Shown here: positions 53,255-63,982 of the stretch, in pieces
How positions within the stretch are numbered: the stretch's first letter is position 1
How the letters are laid out: every line of letters begins with the position of its first letter
NCBI RefSeq assembly: GCF_000423045.1
Contig: NZ_AUHF01000008.1
Span: 209,804 to 273,803, forward strand
Direction of reading: 5' to 3'
Length of the DNA: 64,000 nt
Origin: Christiangramia portivictoriae DSM 23547
GTDB lineage: Bacteria > Bacteroidota > Bacteroidia > Flavobacteriales > Flavobacteriaceae
The notes under the pieces: model-generated
Database searches by the model: none
What the model was told of the DNA's origin: nothing
Seen by the model: only the letters and a program-made list of their open reading frames with translations
Program-made: the position numbers and the translations under genes

Positions 53255-53437
53255 GTTTAATATCTCACATTTAATCCTAATCAGGAATGTTAATTTGCTA
53301 TCGGATAACTAGCAGTTAAGAGCTCATTACGTGGTATTATTAACTCTTTTAGAATTCGGCTGCTAATTTAACAATTAACGTTTTATTAACTGCAGTTTTA
53401 CACCTACTTTCCAAAAAAATTAAAACAAAACGTAATT

Positions 53438-54835
53438 ATGAAAAGAACAATTACCAGTGTATGGAAGTTAATGGGCTTGATGTTATTTGCCGGTGCCACC
53501 CTCGTTTCTTGTGACAAGGATCAAGATGGATTTGAAGAAGCTGAAGTTGTTTCTGCTGAACTTGCTGAACCTTCTTTCACAAATTACCTGGTCATTAGTA
53601 AAGAAGATGAAGCCTCCAAAAAAGCTGCACTAAATTTTCTGAAGAATGCCGAGAACATTAGTATTGTTAGAACGCTTCCTGAAATTGGGATGACGGTTAT
53701 CAATACTAAAGATGCTTCTCTTTTGACAAAAGCAAGAGAACAAAATCTTACAGTAATCCCAGATTATGAAATTAAATGGATTCCAACTGCAAATGCTACT
53801 GAAGCTAGTTTAGCAAAGGGTGAATACTTTTATGAAGTAGGATACATGTGGGGAATAGACGCTGTTAGCGCACCAGCCGCATGGGATCTTGGTTTTACTG
53901 GAAAAGGCGCAAGCGTTTATGTGCTGGATTCAGGAATTGATCCAGATCATTTTGATCTCGCTCCCAACGTAAATACTGACCTTTCAATTTCTTTTATTGC
54001 TAATGAAAGTTATGTTGTGAGTGACGATATAGGATTTAACCATGGAACGCATGTTGCTGGAACTATTGCAGCTGCAGATACTGATTATGGTATCATTGGT
54101 GTCGCTCCGGAAGCTGAACTGGTAGCTGTAAAAGTTTTAAGCGAAAGAACTGGTAGCGGACCATTTAGTTCGATCAATGCCGGGCTTAAATACGCTGGAG
54201 ATATGGGAGCAGATGTTGTAAATATGAGTCTGGGTGCTACTTTCAGAAAAAATGGATGGCTAACTGATGCAGATGGAAATGATTATCATATACCTGCAGT
54301 ATATATTCGTGACATTATTGCTGCACAACAAAGAGCTGTGAACTATGCAGTTTCTAGAGGAACTACTGTAATTGCTTCAGCGGGTAACGACGGGCAGAAT
54401 TATGATGGTCTTAGTTCATACATCAAATTACCTGGCGGTCTAAACAACGTGGTAACTGTTAGTGCTACTGCACCTCAAGCGTATTATCCAGGTCTTCCAA
54501 ATCAAAACTTTGATATTCCTTCCAGCTATACCACTCATGGTAGATCTTTAGTTGACGTTGCTGCTCCAGGTGGGGATTTTGATGGACCTAGCTATGGTCT
54601 TGATGGAATTCTAAGTGCTGGTAATAACAATGGTTTTTATTTTAGCTCTGGTACCAGTATGGCTGCTCCGCACGTTTCTGGCGTTGCTGCTTTGATTATT
54701 GCGAAGAATGGAAAAATGTCACCAAAAGAAGTTCAGCGACAACTTGAAAATTCTGCTGACAAGGTTGATGGTAATGGAAAAAGTGTATTCCTGGGACAGG
54801 GAAGAGTTAATGCTCTACGCGCAGTAACAGAATAA
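53438..54835 (+). CDS. Subtilisin-family (S8) serine protease lipoprotein
   Basis: A 465-residue secreted protease. A lipoprotein signal ends at 'ATLVSC' (Cys25). Residues about 45-110 look like an inhibitor-I9 propeptide. The catalytic domain has Asp in 'VYVLDSGIDPDH', His in 'NHGTHVAGTIAA' and Ser in 'SSGTSMAAPHVSGVAAL', with the oxyanion Asn region 'TVIASAGNDGQ'. There is no C-terminal sorting domain, so it should stay lipid-anchored. The gap 53261-53437 shows no gene. Substrates are unknown. Confidence 0.93.
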   Translation: MKRTITSVWKLMGLMLFAGATLVSCDKDQDGFEEAEVVSAELAEPSFTNYLVISKEDEASKKAALNFLKNAENISIVRTLPEIGMTVINTKDASLLTKAREQNLTVIPDYEIKWIPTANATEASLAKGEYFYEVGYMWGIDAVSAPAAWDLGFTGKGASVYVLDSGIDPDHFDLAPNVNTDLSISFIANESYVVSDDIGFNHGTHVAGTIAAADTDYGIIGVAPEAELVAVKVLSERTGSGPFSSINAGLKYAGDMGADVVNMSLGATFRKNGWLTDADGNDYHIPAVYIRDIIAAQQRAVNYAVSRGTTVIASAGNDGQNYDGLSSYIKLPGGLNNVVTVSATAPQAYYPGLPNQNFDIPSSYTTHGRSLVDVAAPGGDFDGPSYGLDGILSAGNNNGFYFSSGTSMAAPHVSGVAALIIAKNGKMSPKEVQRQLENSADKVDGNGKSVFLGQGRVNALRAVTE

Positions 54836-54854
54836 TTGATTCTACTTACAAAAA

Positions 54855-54881
54855 AGCCCCGGTTCTTCCGGGGCTTTTTTT
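54855..54881 (+). terminator. Terminator after the S8 protease gene
   Basis: AGCCCCGG / CCGGGGCT stem with loop TTCTT followed by seven Ts; identical hairpin to the rplS terminator. Confidence 0.92.
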
Positions 54882-54917
54882 ATGGATAATACTTTTACAA
54901 TCAAAAAGTTAAAGTCT

Positions 54918-54948
54918 TTTCAGAATAGATTTAAATTAGTTAACTTTA
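54918..54948 (+). promoter_or_regulatory. Candidate promoter in the protease-icd gap
   Basis: TTTC (54918-54921), a 19-base spacer and TAACTTTA (54941-54948) resemble the -33/-7 pattern with one mismatch in each box. It would start a transcript near 54955 that ends at the terminator 55180-55220. Confidence 0.3.
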
Positions 54949-54954
54949 GGAAAG

Positions 54955-55220
54955 AGATTTGAAATGACAAAAGGATTTTTAAATCTTGCAGGAAGTAGGT
55001 AATAATGTACTTCCAGAATTTGAAATTTTCTATATAACATGAATGTTTTGTTCACCAAAACCAGTTTGAAAGATTTCAACTTCGGTCATACCTTCTTCTG
55101 GAAGTTATGATTTTCCTGAAACAATGTTGATTCGATTGAGTTTTAGCTTGGTTTAAAAATGGATCAATTGTAGTTTCTGAAGCCATTTCATTTTAATTAT
55201 AAGATGAAATGGCTTTTTTT
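54955..55220 (+). ncRNA. Candidate small transcript (ncRNA or tiny ORF) between the protease and icd
   Basis: This stretch lies between a possible promoter and a strong terminator and has no gene of normal size. It holds two tiny ORFs, of 12 codons (54964-55002) and 23 codons (55039-55110, 'MNVLFTKTSLKDFNFGHT'). Neither has a recognised family. It could be a small RNA, a small-protein gene or decayed sequence; the evidence is positional only. Confidence 0.25.
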
Positions 55221-55222
55221 GT
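55180..55222 (+). terminator. Terminator in the protease-icd gap
   Basis: AAGCCATTTCAT and ATGAAATGGCTT form a perfect 12-bp stem around an AT-rich loop, followed by seven Ts. No annotated gene ends just before it, so it implies a transcript upstream. Confidence 0.75.
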
Positions 55223-55310
55223 GCTCCAAATTAAGATTCCTTAACAGCTCATCAACTATTGACTTCTAGGAAAAAAGAGCGAAAATCTGTATATTGCGCG
55301 TATGACGATG

Positions 55311-55335
55311 CCCTGGAATGTTCCAGGGTTTTCTT
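55311..55335 (+). promoter_or_regulatory. Terminator-like hairpin in the icd leader (possible attenuator)
   Basis: CCCTGGAA and TTCCAGGG pair perfectly around TG (55311-55328), followed by TTTTCTTT, 30 bases before the icd start. In this position it could be a leader attenuator or a second terminator for an upstream transcript. Confidence 0.4.
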
Positions 55336-55364
55336 TGAACTTATTGCAATCAAAAACAAAATAA

Positions 55365-57593
<2,229 letters not shown>

Positions 57594-57614
57594 GAAACCA
57601 GATCTTAATTTTTA

Positions 57615-57640
57615 AGCCTCGTCATAGACGGGGCTTTTTT
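57615..57640 (+). terminator. Terminator after icd
   Basis: AGCCTCGTC and GACGGGGCT pair (one G-T pair) around ATA, followed by six Ts. It overlaps the last bases of the convergent DEAD-like gene. Confidence 0.85.
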
Positions 57641-58253
57641 ATTTCATTTTGATAATCTGAGCCCGATCCATAAATTGTTCCTGCAAACGCTCCATTTTGG
57701 GCTCCATGCTTTCTCCAAAAACCAGGTACTGGCATTTCGATATGCTCAAAGGAATTCTAAGAATATGGTTTAAATGACCACCGCGTGAAATAAATTCAGC
57801 ATCTTCAATAACAAACATTTTAAGTTGCCCAAGGTGTATCCCTGTCATGGAAAACAATTTGCTTAATCTCTGAGGAGTGGCGATCACAATATCTACTCCG
57901 TAATAGATCGCATCTTTTTGATCATCAATATTCTGTTCATCGTATGCTGAATAAACTCTAAGATCTGTCTCAGAAGTAAAATCTCTGAACTTTTCTTCCA
58001 GAGCCAAAGCAGCCTCCTTGTCTTTTACAAAAATCAAAGCTCTGGGTGAATCTTCAAAGGCTTCCGCATTTAGTTGCTGAATGACACTAATAATAAGCGC
58101 CGTGGTTTTACCGCTGTTCCTTGGTGCGATCAAATAAAGATCTGCACCACTTTTTATTTTGGGTAATGCCTTTTTCTGAAAAGCGTTGGCAGATTCAAAA
58201 CCCATTTCCTCTAAAGTAGATTTAAGGACAGGCTTGAGTTTTTTAAAAGACAT
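57639..58253 (-). CDS. Single-domain DEAD-box-like protein with degenerate motifs
   Basis: A 204-residue protein equal to the first RecA-like domain of DEAD-box helicases only. It keeps the Q motif ('FQKKALPKI'), Walker A 'APRNSGKTTA' and the 'TPQRL' motif, but the DEAD box reads 'EDAE' and the SAT motif reads 'FGES'; the helicase C-terminal domain is absent. The gene ends cleanly, so it is not an obvious frameshift. It might bind ATP and RNA without unwinding. ATG 58253 is chosen over 58298 because the family-like 'FKKL.PVL...L' start then leads. Confidence 0.82.
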   Translation of the reverse strand: MSFKKLKPVLKSTLEEMGFESANAFQKKALPKIKSGADLYLIAPRNSGKTTALIISVIQQLNAEAFEDSPRALIFVKDKEAALALEEKFRDFTSETDLRVYSAYDEQNIDDQKDAIYYGVDIVIATPQRLSKLFSMTGIHLGQLKMFVIEDAEFISRGGHLNHILRIPLSISKCQYLVFGESMEPKMERLQEQFMDRAQIIKMK

Positions 58254-58429
58254 ACAATAATATTTTATAAGTTCAGGATCTGTATATAACAATGACAAAT
58301 TTCGACATTTTGATCAGATAGTCAGTCAAGAATGTAAAAAGCTTTGATCTACTACAGCAATCCATTTAATCTTTCGTTAAAGCTTCCCGGAAATTAGAAA
58401 AGGCTAGCCACTTTACTGAAATTTGCATA

Positions 58430-59656
58430 ATGCAGAAAATTTCAGAAGAGCGAAACAAAAAGCAGGAGTATATCATCCTCCTCGTTTTAGGTACTCTTAT
58501 CGCGCTAGGACCTTTTTCTATCGATGCTTATCTTCCTGGTTTCGAAAGTATAGCTGAGGATTTTGATACTACGATCAGCCAGATTGGGTTAACTCTTACC
58601 AGTTATTTTATTGGGATCTCCCTGGGGCAGTTGGCCTATGGTCCTATTATGGACAAATTTGGCAGAAAAAGACCATTGCTTATTGGCCTGGCTATTTATT
58701 TTCTTGCGGCTTTGAGCTGTATGTACTCCCCAAATTTAACCTGGCTCATTGTATCCCGTTTCTTTCTGGCCCTGGGAGCAGCTGGTGGAATGGTGGCGGC
58801 CAAAGCCATAGTTCGGGATGTTTTCCCGGTGAATGAAGTGGCCGGTGCGATCTCTGTACTTATGTTGATCATGGGTGGAGCGCCAATTATCGCACCTACT
58901 GTAGGTAGTTTCATCATAGACGCGATGGGTTGGGAAATGATCTTCCTGTTCCTGGCTGTCTTTAGTGCTTTGATGATCCTGAGCGTTACTAAACTGCTTC
59001 CGGAGAGTAAGACACCCGATAAAAAAGTGAATCTTAGACCCAAACAGGTGGCGATTAATTATTTTCAGATCCTTACCCACCATAAATTCTGGAGTTTTTC
59101 GATGGCTGGAAGTTTTGCCATTGGAGCCATGTTCGCATATATTTCAGGAGCGCCTAAATTATTCATGGAAAATTTTGATCTTACACAAAAGGAATTTGGA
59201 ATCCTGTTTGGTATCAATGCGGCAGGTCTTATCCTTGGAAGCCAGATCAACCGACTATTCCTCAAAAAATATACTCCTTTCCAGATTACAATATTTAATA
59301 GTGTGATCCTTTTAGTACTCTCTGCGTTATTTCTATTGAATACGCTTGCAGGATTTGGATTGATGATCACAGCCATTTTGCTTTTTTTAATGCTATTCTT
59401 ACTGGGGTTCCAAAATCCAAATACCACAGCATTATCTTTAGAACCCTTTGAGGCCAAGGCCGGCAGAGCTTCAGCACTTATAGGCAGTCTAAAAATGATT
59501 CTTGGCGCACTTACATCTTTCGCCATCAGTCAGTTTCATACAAGCAGCACAGTACCTCTGGCCATTATTCTCCTGGTATGTTTCGCCATTAGTTTTGCGC
59601 TCTTATTTCAATTTTCAAACCGGGAGAAAAAGGCGTTAAAGTTCAGTGAAGTATAA
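58430..59656 (+). CDS. MFS multidrug/Bcr-CflA-type exporter
   Basis: A 408-residue inner-membrane transporter with about twelve hydrophobic helices. The first loop motif 'GQLAYGPIMDKFGRKRPLLIG' is the MFS motif A of the Bcr/CflA drug-resistance group, and 'DAYLPGFESIAEDF' at the N-terminus is also typical of it. It should export small molecules using the proton gradient; the substrate is unknown. It is transcribed alone, with a 40-base gap to the TonB receptor. Confidence 0.92.
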   Translation: MQKISEERNKKQEYIILLVLGTLIALGPFSIDAYLPGFESIAEDFDTTISQIGLTLTSYFIGISLGQLAYGPIMDKFGRKRPLLIGLAIYFLAALSCMYSPNLTWLIVSRFFLALGAAGGMVAAKAIVRDVFPVNEVAGAISVLMLIMGGAPIIAPTVGSFIIDAMGWEMIFLFLAVFSALMILSVTKLLPESKTPDKKVNLRPKQVAINYFQILTHHKFWSFSMAGSFAIGAMFAYISGAPKLFMENFDLTQKEFGILFGINAAGLILGSQINRLFLKKYTPFQITIFNSVILLVLSALFLLNTLAGFGLMITAILLFLMLFLLGFQNPNTTALSLEPFEAKAGRASALIGSLKMILGALTSFAISQFHTSSTVPLAIILLVCFAISFALLFQFSNREKKALKFSEV

Positions 59657-59659
59657 TTT

Positions 59660-59688
59660 TTTGATTTCCATGGTATAGTCTATTTTTA
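59660..59688 (+). promoter_or_regulatory. Promoter of the TonB receptor operon
   Basis: TTTG (59660-59663), a 17-base spacer and TATTTTTA (59681-59688, one mismatch) lie just before the TTG start at 59697, predicting a very short leader. Confidence 0.45.
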
Positions 59689-59696
59689 TTGAAAAA

Positions 59697-62066
59697 TTGA
59701 AATTGCGACTTTTAAGTTTTCTACTCCTGGTCATTCTGCCAGTCATGACCAATGCACAGGAATACACTCTTAGCGGCAGGGTTATCGATAACAGCAGTAA
59801 TGAGACCCTTATTGGGGTTAATCTTATCTTTCCAGACCTGTCAACCGGCGTGGTGACGAATGATTATGGCTATTATTCCATCAAACTACCACCTGGAAAG
59901 CACAGGGTCATTCTTACTTACATTGGTTACGCGAATGCTGAGGAAGAGGTGAACATTTCAGAAAACATGCAACAAAACTTCCAACTTTCAGAAGCATCTG
60001 AAAGCCTGGACGAGGTAGTCATTACAAGCGACATTGAAGCCCTGAACATCAAAAAGCCGGAGATGAGTGTCAACCGACTCTCCATTGGAACCATTAAAAA
60101 GATTCCTGTTGTGTTTGGAGAGGTTGATGTGGTAAGAAGCCTTTTGCTATTACCAGGAGTTTCCAATGCGGGCGAGGGCTCATCTGGTTTCAACGTTCGT
60201 GGAGGCGCAGTAGATCAAAATCTTATATTACTGGACGAGGCAACAATTTATAATTCCTCACATCTTTTCGGACTTTTTTCTGTGTTCAATCCTGATGCTA
60301 TCAAGGATTTAAAATTATACAAAGGCGGTATTCCTGCGGAATATGGTGGCCGGGTTTCTTCGGTTTTGGATATATATCAACGAGATGGAAATAGCCGCGA
60401 ATTCAAAATGCAGGGAGGAATAGGTGCAATTTCCAGTAGGCTTCTGGCCGAAGGTCCTATAGTTAAAGATAAAGGAAGTTTTCTGGTGGGTGCTAGAAGT
60501 TCCTACGCTCATCTATTTCTAAAATTGACCGATAATGATAATTCAGCTTATTTCTATGACCTGAATACTAAACTGAGTTATGAGCTCGATGAAAGCAACA
60601 AGCTGCTTTTGAGCGGATATTTTGGCAGGGATGTATTCAATATTAGTCAGAATTTTGAAAATACTTACGGGAACGCCGTATTGAACCTGAGATGGAACCA
60701 TGTTTTTTCAGATAACATTTTCACGAATCTTTCTGCCATATACAGCGATTATTATTACGGACTCAACCTGAATTTTGTTGGATTTAACTGGGACAGTGGC
60801 ATAAGAAATCTTAATCTCAAATATGACTTCAACCATTACATTTCAGAAGATTTCGCCTTGAAATATGGTATACACAACACCTATTATAAGTTCAATCCCG
60901 GTGAAATAGCACCTATTGATGAATCTTCGGGAATAAATTATTTCAAGCTGAATGACAGGTATGCTCTTGAAAATGCCCTCTATATTTCTGCTGAACATAA
61001 ATTTTCAGAGAAACTTTCCGCAGAATATGGAGCTCGGCTGAGTAACTTTTTCAGGCTGGGCCAGGACGATTTTAATACATACGTAAATGATGAACCAGTT
61101 GCGTACAATCCCAGAAACGGTGTGTACAGTGAAGCCGATATTTTGGAGAGTAGAAATGTTTCCCGTGGTAAATCACTGGAAAGTTTTACCAACCTTGAAC
61201 CAAGACTGGCCATAGCCTATAACTTTGCTGAAGATCAATCTCTCAAAGTTTCTTACAACCGTATGGCCCAATATTTACATTTAATTTCCAATACCAGCAG
61301 CCCTACTCCACTGGATGTATGGACGCCGAGTGGTCCTTATATAAAACCACAGCTACTAGACCAATATGCTATTGGATATTTCAGAAATTTTGAGAATGGA
61401 GACTACAGCCTGGAAGTTGAAAGTTTTTACAAAGACATTCGTAATCGCATAGACTATATTGATGGAGCGAATCTTATTGCCAACAATGCAATAGAGCGAG
61501 TAGTTCTTAATGGTGAAGCGCGAGCTTATGGTCTGGAGTTATTACTGCGAAAGAACGAAGGTCGATTTACCGGATGGCTGGCTTATACCCTATCCAGATC
61601 TGAGCAGAGAACACCGGGTAGAAATTCACAGGAATCGGGAATTAACAATGGTAACTGGTATAAAACTAACTTTGATAAGCCGCACGACCTAACAATCACG
61701 GCTAGTTATGATCTAAACGAGAACTGGGATCTGAATGCCAATTTCATTTACCAGACCGGACTGGCTACAACCTTTCCCACTGCTCAGTATGAATATGAGG
61801 GCGTTAATATTCCGGTATATGGAGTGCGAAATGAAGATAGACTTCCGTCATATCATCGCTTGGACCTTTCTGCGACCTACTATCCTAAGAAAAACAGGGG
61901 TCGAAAACTGCAAAGCTCATGGAACTTCGGAATTTACAATGCGTACAATCGACAGAACGCATATTCTATTTCATTTCGTGAAAATATGGATACAGGAAGA
62001 AACGAAGCAGTAAGACTCACGCTCTTTGGTATCATACCGTCGGTAACCTATAATTTTAAATTTTAG
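59697..62066 (+). CDS. TonB-dependent outer membrane receptor with carboxypeptidase-regulatory-like domain
   Basis: A 789-residue outer-membrane transporter. A signal peptide (MKLRLLSFLLLVILPVMTNAQ) is followed by a CarboxypepD_reg-like beta domain (about residues 22-108, 'VNLIFPDLSTGVVTNDYGYYS'), the plug domain ('LLPGVSNAGEGSSGFNVRGGAVDQNLILLD') and a C-terminal barrel ending in aromatic 'TYNFKF'. The ligand is unknown. Downstream lies a DUF4249 lipoprotein rather than a SusD partner, so it is not a classic glycan SusCD pair. The start codon is TTG. Confidence 0.93.
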   Translation: MKLRLLSFLLLVILPVMTNAQEYTLSGRVIDNSSNETLIGVNLIFPDLSTGVVTNDYGYYSIKLPPGKHRVILTYIGYANAEEEVNISENMQQNFQLSEASESLDEVVITSDIEALNIKKPEMSVNRLSIGTIKKIPVVFGEVDVVRSLLLLPGVSNAGEGSSGFNVRGGAVDQNLILLDEATIYNSSHLFGLFSVFNPDAIKDLKLYKGGIPAEYGGRVSSVLDIYQRDGNSREFKMQGGIGAISSRLLAEGPIVKDKGSFLVGARSSYAHLFLKLTDNDNSAYFYDLNTKLSYELDESNKLLLSGYFGRDVFNISQNFENTYGNAVLNLRWNHVFSDNIFTNLSAIYSDYYYGLNLNFVGFNWDSGIRNLNLKYDFNHYISEDFALKYGIHNTYYKFNPGEIAPIDESSGINYFKLNDRYALENALYISAEHKFSEKLSAEYGARLSNFFRLGQDDFNTYVNDEPVAYNPRNGVYSEADILESRNVSRGKSLESFTNLEPRLAIAYNFAEDQSLKVSYNRMAQYLHLISNTSSPTPLDVWTPSGPYIKPQLLDQYAIGYFRNFENGDYSLEVESFYKDIRNRIDYIDGANLIANNAIERVVLNGEARAYGLELLLRKNEGRFTGWLAYTLSRSEQRTPGRNSQESGINNGNWYKTNFDKPHDLTITASYDLNENWDLNANFIYQTGLATTFPTAQYEYEGVNIPVYGVRNEDRLPSYHRLDLSATYYPKKNRGRKLQSSWNFGIYNAYNRQNAYSISFRENMDTGRNEAVRLTLFGIIPSVTYNFKF

Positions 62067-62068
62067 AA

Positions 62069-62878
62069 ATGAGAATTTGTAAGTCATTTTTGATCATTTT
62101 TATTGTTCTGGGATTTATCTCGTGTGAGGAAGTCGTTGATATCGATTTGGAGAATTCGGAGCCTCGGTTGGTGGTGGAAGCGTCTATCCTCTGGATCAAA
62201 GGAACTAACGGCAATCGTCAGGAAATCAGATTAAGTACAACAAGTCCTTTCTATGAAGAAGAAATTCAGCCAGTCACAAATGCTTCTATAATTATTACTT
62301 CTGAAGATGGGGATAGTTATGTTTTTATACATGAACAGGACGGCATTTATACTAACGAGGAATTCCAACCTGTACTTGACCTGGAATACGAATTGGAACT
62401 TGTTCATGACAACCAGGTGTATTCTGCTACGGAAAGTTTTGAGTCGGTTGCTGGCATAGATTACATCGAACAATTGAATGGAGGAGGTTTTGCCGGCGAT
62501 GAGATTGAACTCAAAGCTTTTTATACCGATCCTGCAGAAGAAGAGAACTACTACCTCTTTAAGTTTACAGACGAGAATGTATTCCTAGAGCTGTATGAAG
62601 ATGAGTTCACGAATGGGAACCAGATCTTCGGATATTTTTCGAATGAAGATATCGAACAGGGAGATGTGGTAGGAATACAGATGCAAGGTATTAGCAGAGA
62701 GTATTATGATTATCTGTTTATATTAAGATCACAGATAGGAACGAACCAGGGAGGTCCTTTTGAAACTATGCCCGCGGTGGTAAAAGGAAACATTATCAAT
62801 GAAACCAATTTGGACAACTTTCCATTGGGATATTTCAGGCTTTCTGAAGTAGATTCGAGGACTTATACAGTTGAATAA
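62069..62878 (+). CDS. DUF4249 family lipoprotein
   Basis: A 269-residue lipoprotein: the signal runs to 'LGFISC' (Cys19). The mature part is beta-rich and acidic, with the family start 'EEVVDIDLENSEPRLVVEA' and a 'PVTNASIIITSEDGDSY' segment. DUF4249 proteins are encoded after TonB receptors in Bacteroidota and probably sit at the cell surface as a substrate-binding partner; this is inference. It starts two bases after the receptor stop and overlaps the next gene by one base (TAATG). Confidence 0.9.
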   Translation: MRICKSFLIIFIVLGFISCEEVVDIDLENSEPRLVVEASILWIKGTNGNRQEIRLSTTSPFYEEEIQPVTNASIIITSEDGDSYVFIHEQDGIYTNEEFQPVLDLEYELELVHDNQVYSATESFESVAGIDYIEQLNGGGFAGDEIELKAFYTDPAEEENYYLFKFTDENVFLELYEDEFTNGNQIFGYFSNEDIEQGDVVGIQMQGISREYYDYLFILRSQIGTNQGGPFETMPAVVKGNIINETNLDNFPLGYFRLSEVDSRTYTVE

Positions 62879-63105
62879 TGAAAAATACAGACAGAAAAAC
62901 CTTATCTAAGGGAATAAAGTATTTAGCCGGTTCTTTACCACTGGTCATGATAGGACCTTCGGTGTTATATAATGCTTTTCATAATCAGGACCACCCCTGG
63001 TATATTCCAGTGCTGGTCTTTGGCATTATCGCGACCTTTGCAGCGATCTTTTTAATGTTTAAGGGTATTATGACGATGGTAAATTCCTTCTTCGGAAAAC
63101 GCTAG
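62878..63105 (+). CDS. Small membrane protein, DUF6095-like
   Basis: A 75-residue protein with two hydrophobic helices (about residues 15-33 'YLAGSLPLVMIGPSVLYNA' and 42-62 'YIPVLVFGIIATFAAIFLMF'), predicted to span the inner membrane. It resembles the small flavobacterial DUF6095 family; no function is known. It is coupled to the DUF4249 gene by a one-base overlap and is the last gene before the rRNA operon. Confidence 0.75.
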   Translation: MKNTDRKTLSKGIKYLAGSLPLVMIGPSVLYNAFHNQDHPWYIPVLVFGIIATFAAIFLMFKGIMTMVNSFFGKR

Positions 63106-63673
63106 GTTCAATTATCAAGATGCTTTGAGGAGTCTAAGACTATTTTAGTTAAAAAACACACTAAGCAGAAATTCGCTATGGGCAACGAAGCCTGAAATAT
63201 TCACCATTTAGAGTAGTTTGGGATTTAGATTGAAATATAATTTAGGTAATACATTATATCAATTCCTCAGGATCATGAATTCTACAAGAGTATAGAACTA
63301 CAGTTAGGTATCCAACTTGGCTGAAATCTTATTGTAATTCCTGGAACAACTATAATATTTATCGATTCATCATCGTAACTTGTTCTTACCAGCATATACC
63401 CCCTTCTACATACTTGCCAATGAGTTTAATCATGGCCGATAGAGAATACTCGTGACGAGTAGAGCCGCGCTATAAACAGACTGAAATCACGGCTAAGGTA
63501 ATAGTTGAGAAAAGAATTCAGATTGAAAACCTTCTCAATTATTATAGTGATAACTATTATCACTTAAACGGATTCAGATGGGAGAATGTTTCAAAGCTAT
63601 GAAATAAGAATCGTAGTACTTGATGGAAGGGAATCATGACTTTACAATCATGGTTTGCTTCACATTATTGCAT
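63106..63673. other. Long non-coding stretch between the DUF6095 gene and the rRNA terminator
   Basis: No ORF with a recognisable start and length occurs on either strand, only fragments under 20 codons. Two perfect dyads are visible: TACTCGT G ACGAGTA (63447-63461) and AGTGATAA CTA TTATCACT (63546-63564). No terminator for the forward DUF6095 operon is clear. The rest shows nothing I can assign. Confidence 0.5.
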
Positions 63674-63706
63674 AAAAAAACCCTTCATCGGTTTGATGAA
63701 GGGTTT
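63674..63706 (-). terminator. rRNA operon terminator
   Basis: AAACCCTTCATC and GATGAAGGGTTT form a 12-bp stem around GGTTT (63678-63706). Seven As overlapping its left arm make a U-tract on the minus strand, so it ends the reverse rRNA operon just after 5S. Confidence 0.88.
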
Positions 63707-63713
63707 CTAAGAA

Positions 63714-63822
<109 letters not shown>

Positions 63823-63982
63823 AAAGGTAAGTTATAAGCCTCGAGCTTAAAACTGTTCTAATTGCTTAGAACTAATATCGTTGACATGATTAAAGAAACA
63901 AAAAAGTTACAAGTACCTGTACTACTCTTATAAAATAAGCATTTGGCGGCTCTGAGGTTTTGCGGCCTCAGAGCCATCGCGC
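63823..63982 (-). other. 23S-5S intergenic spacer of the rRNA operon
   Basis: About 160 AT-rich bases with no tRNA. A perfect 10-bp hairpin (GGCTCTGAGG / CCTCAGAGCC, 63948-63975) sits just after the 23S 3' end, probably a processing or anti-degradation structure. Confidence 0.7.
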
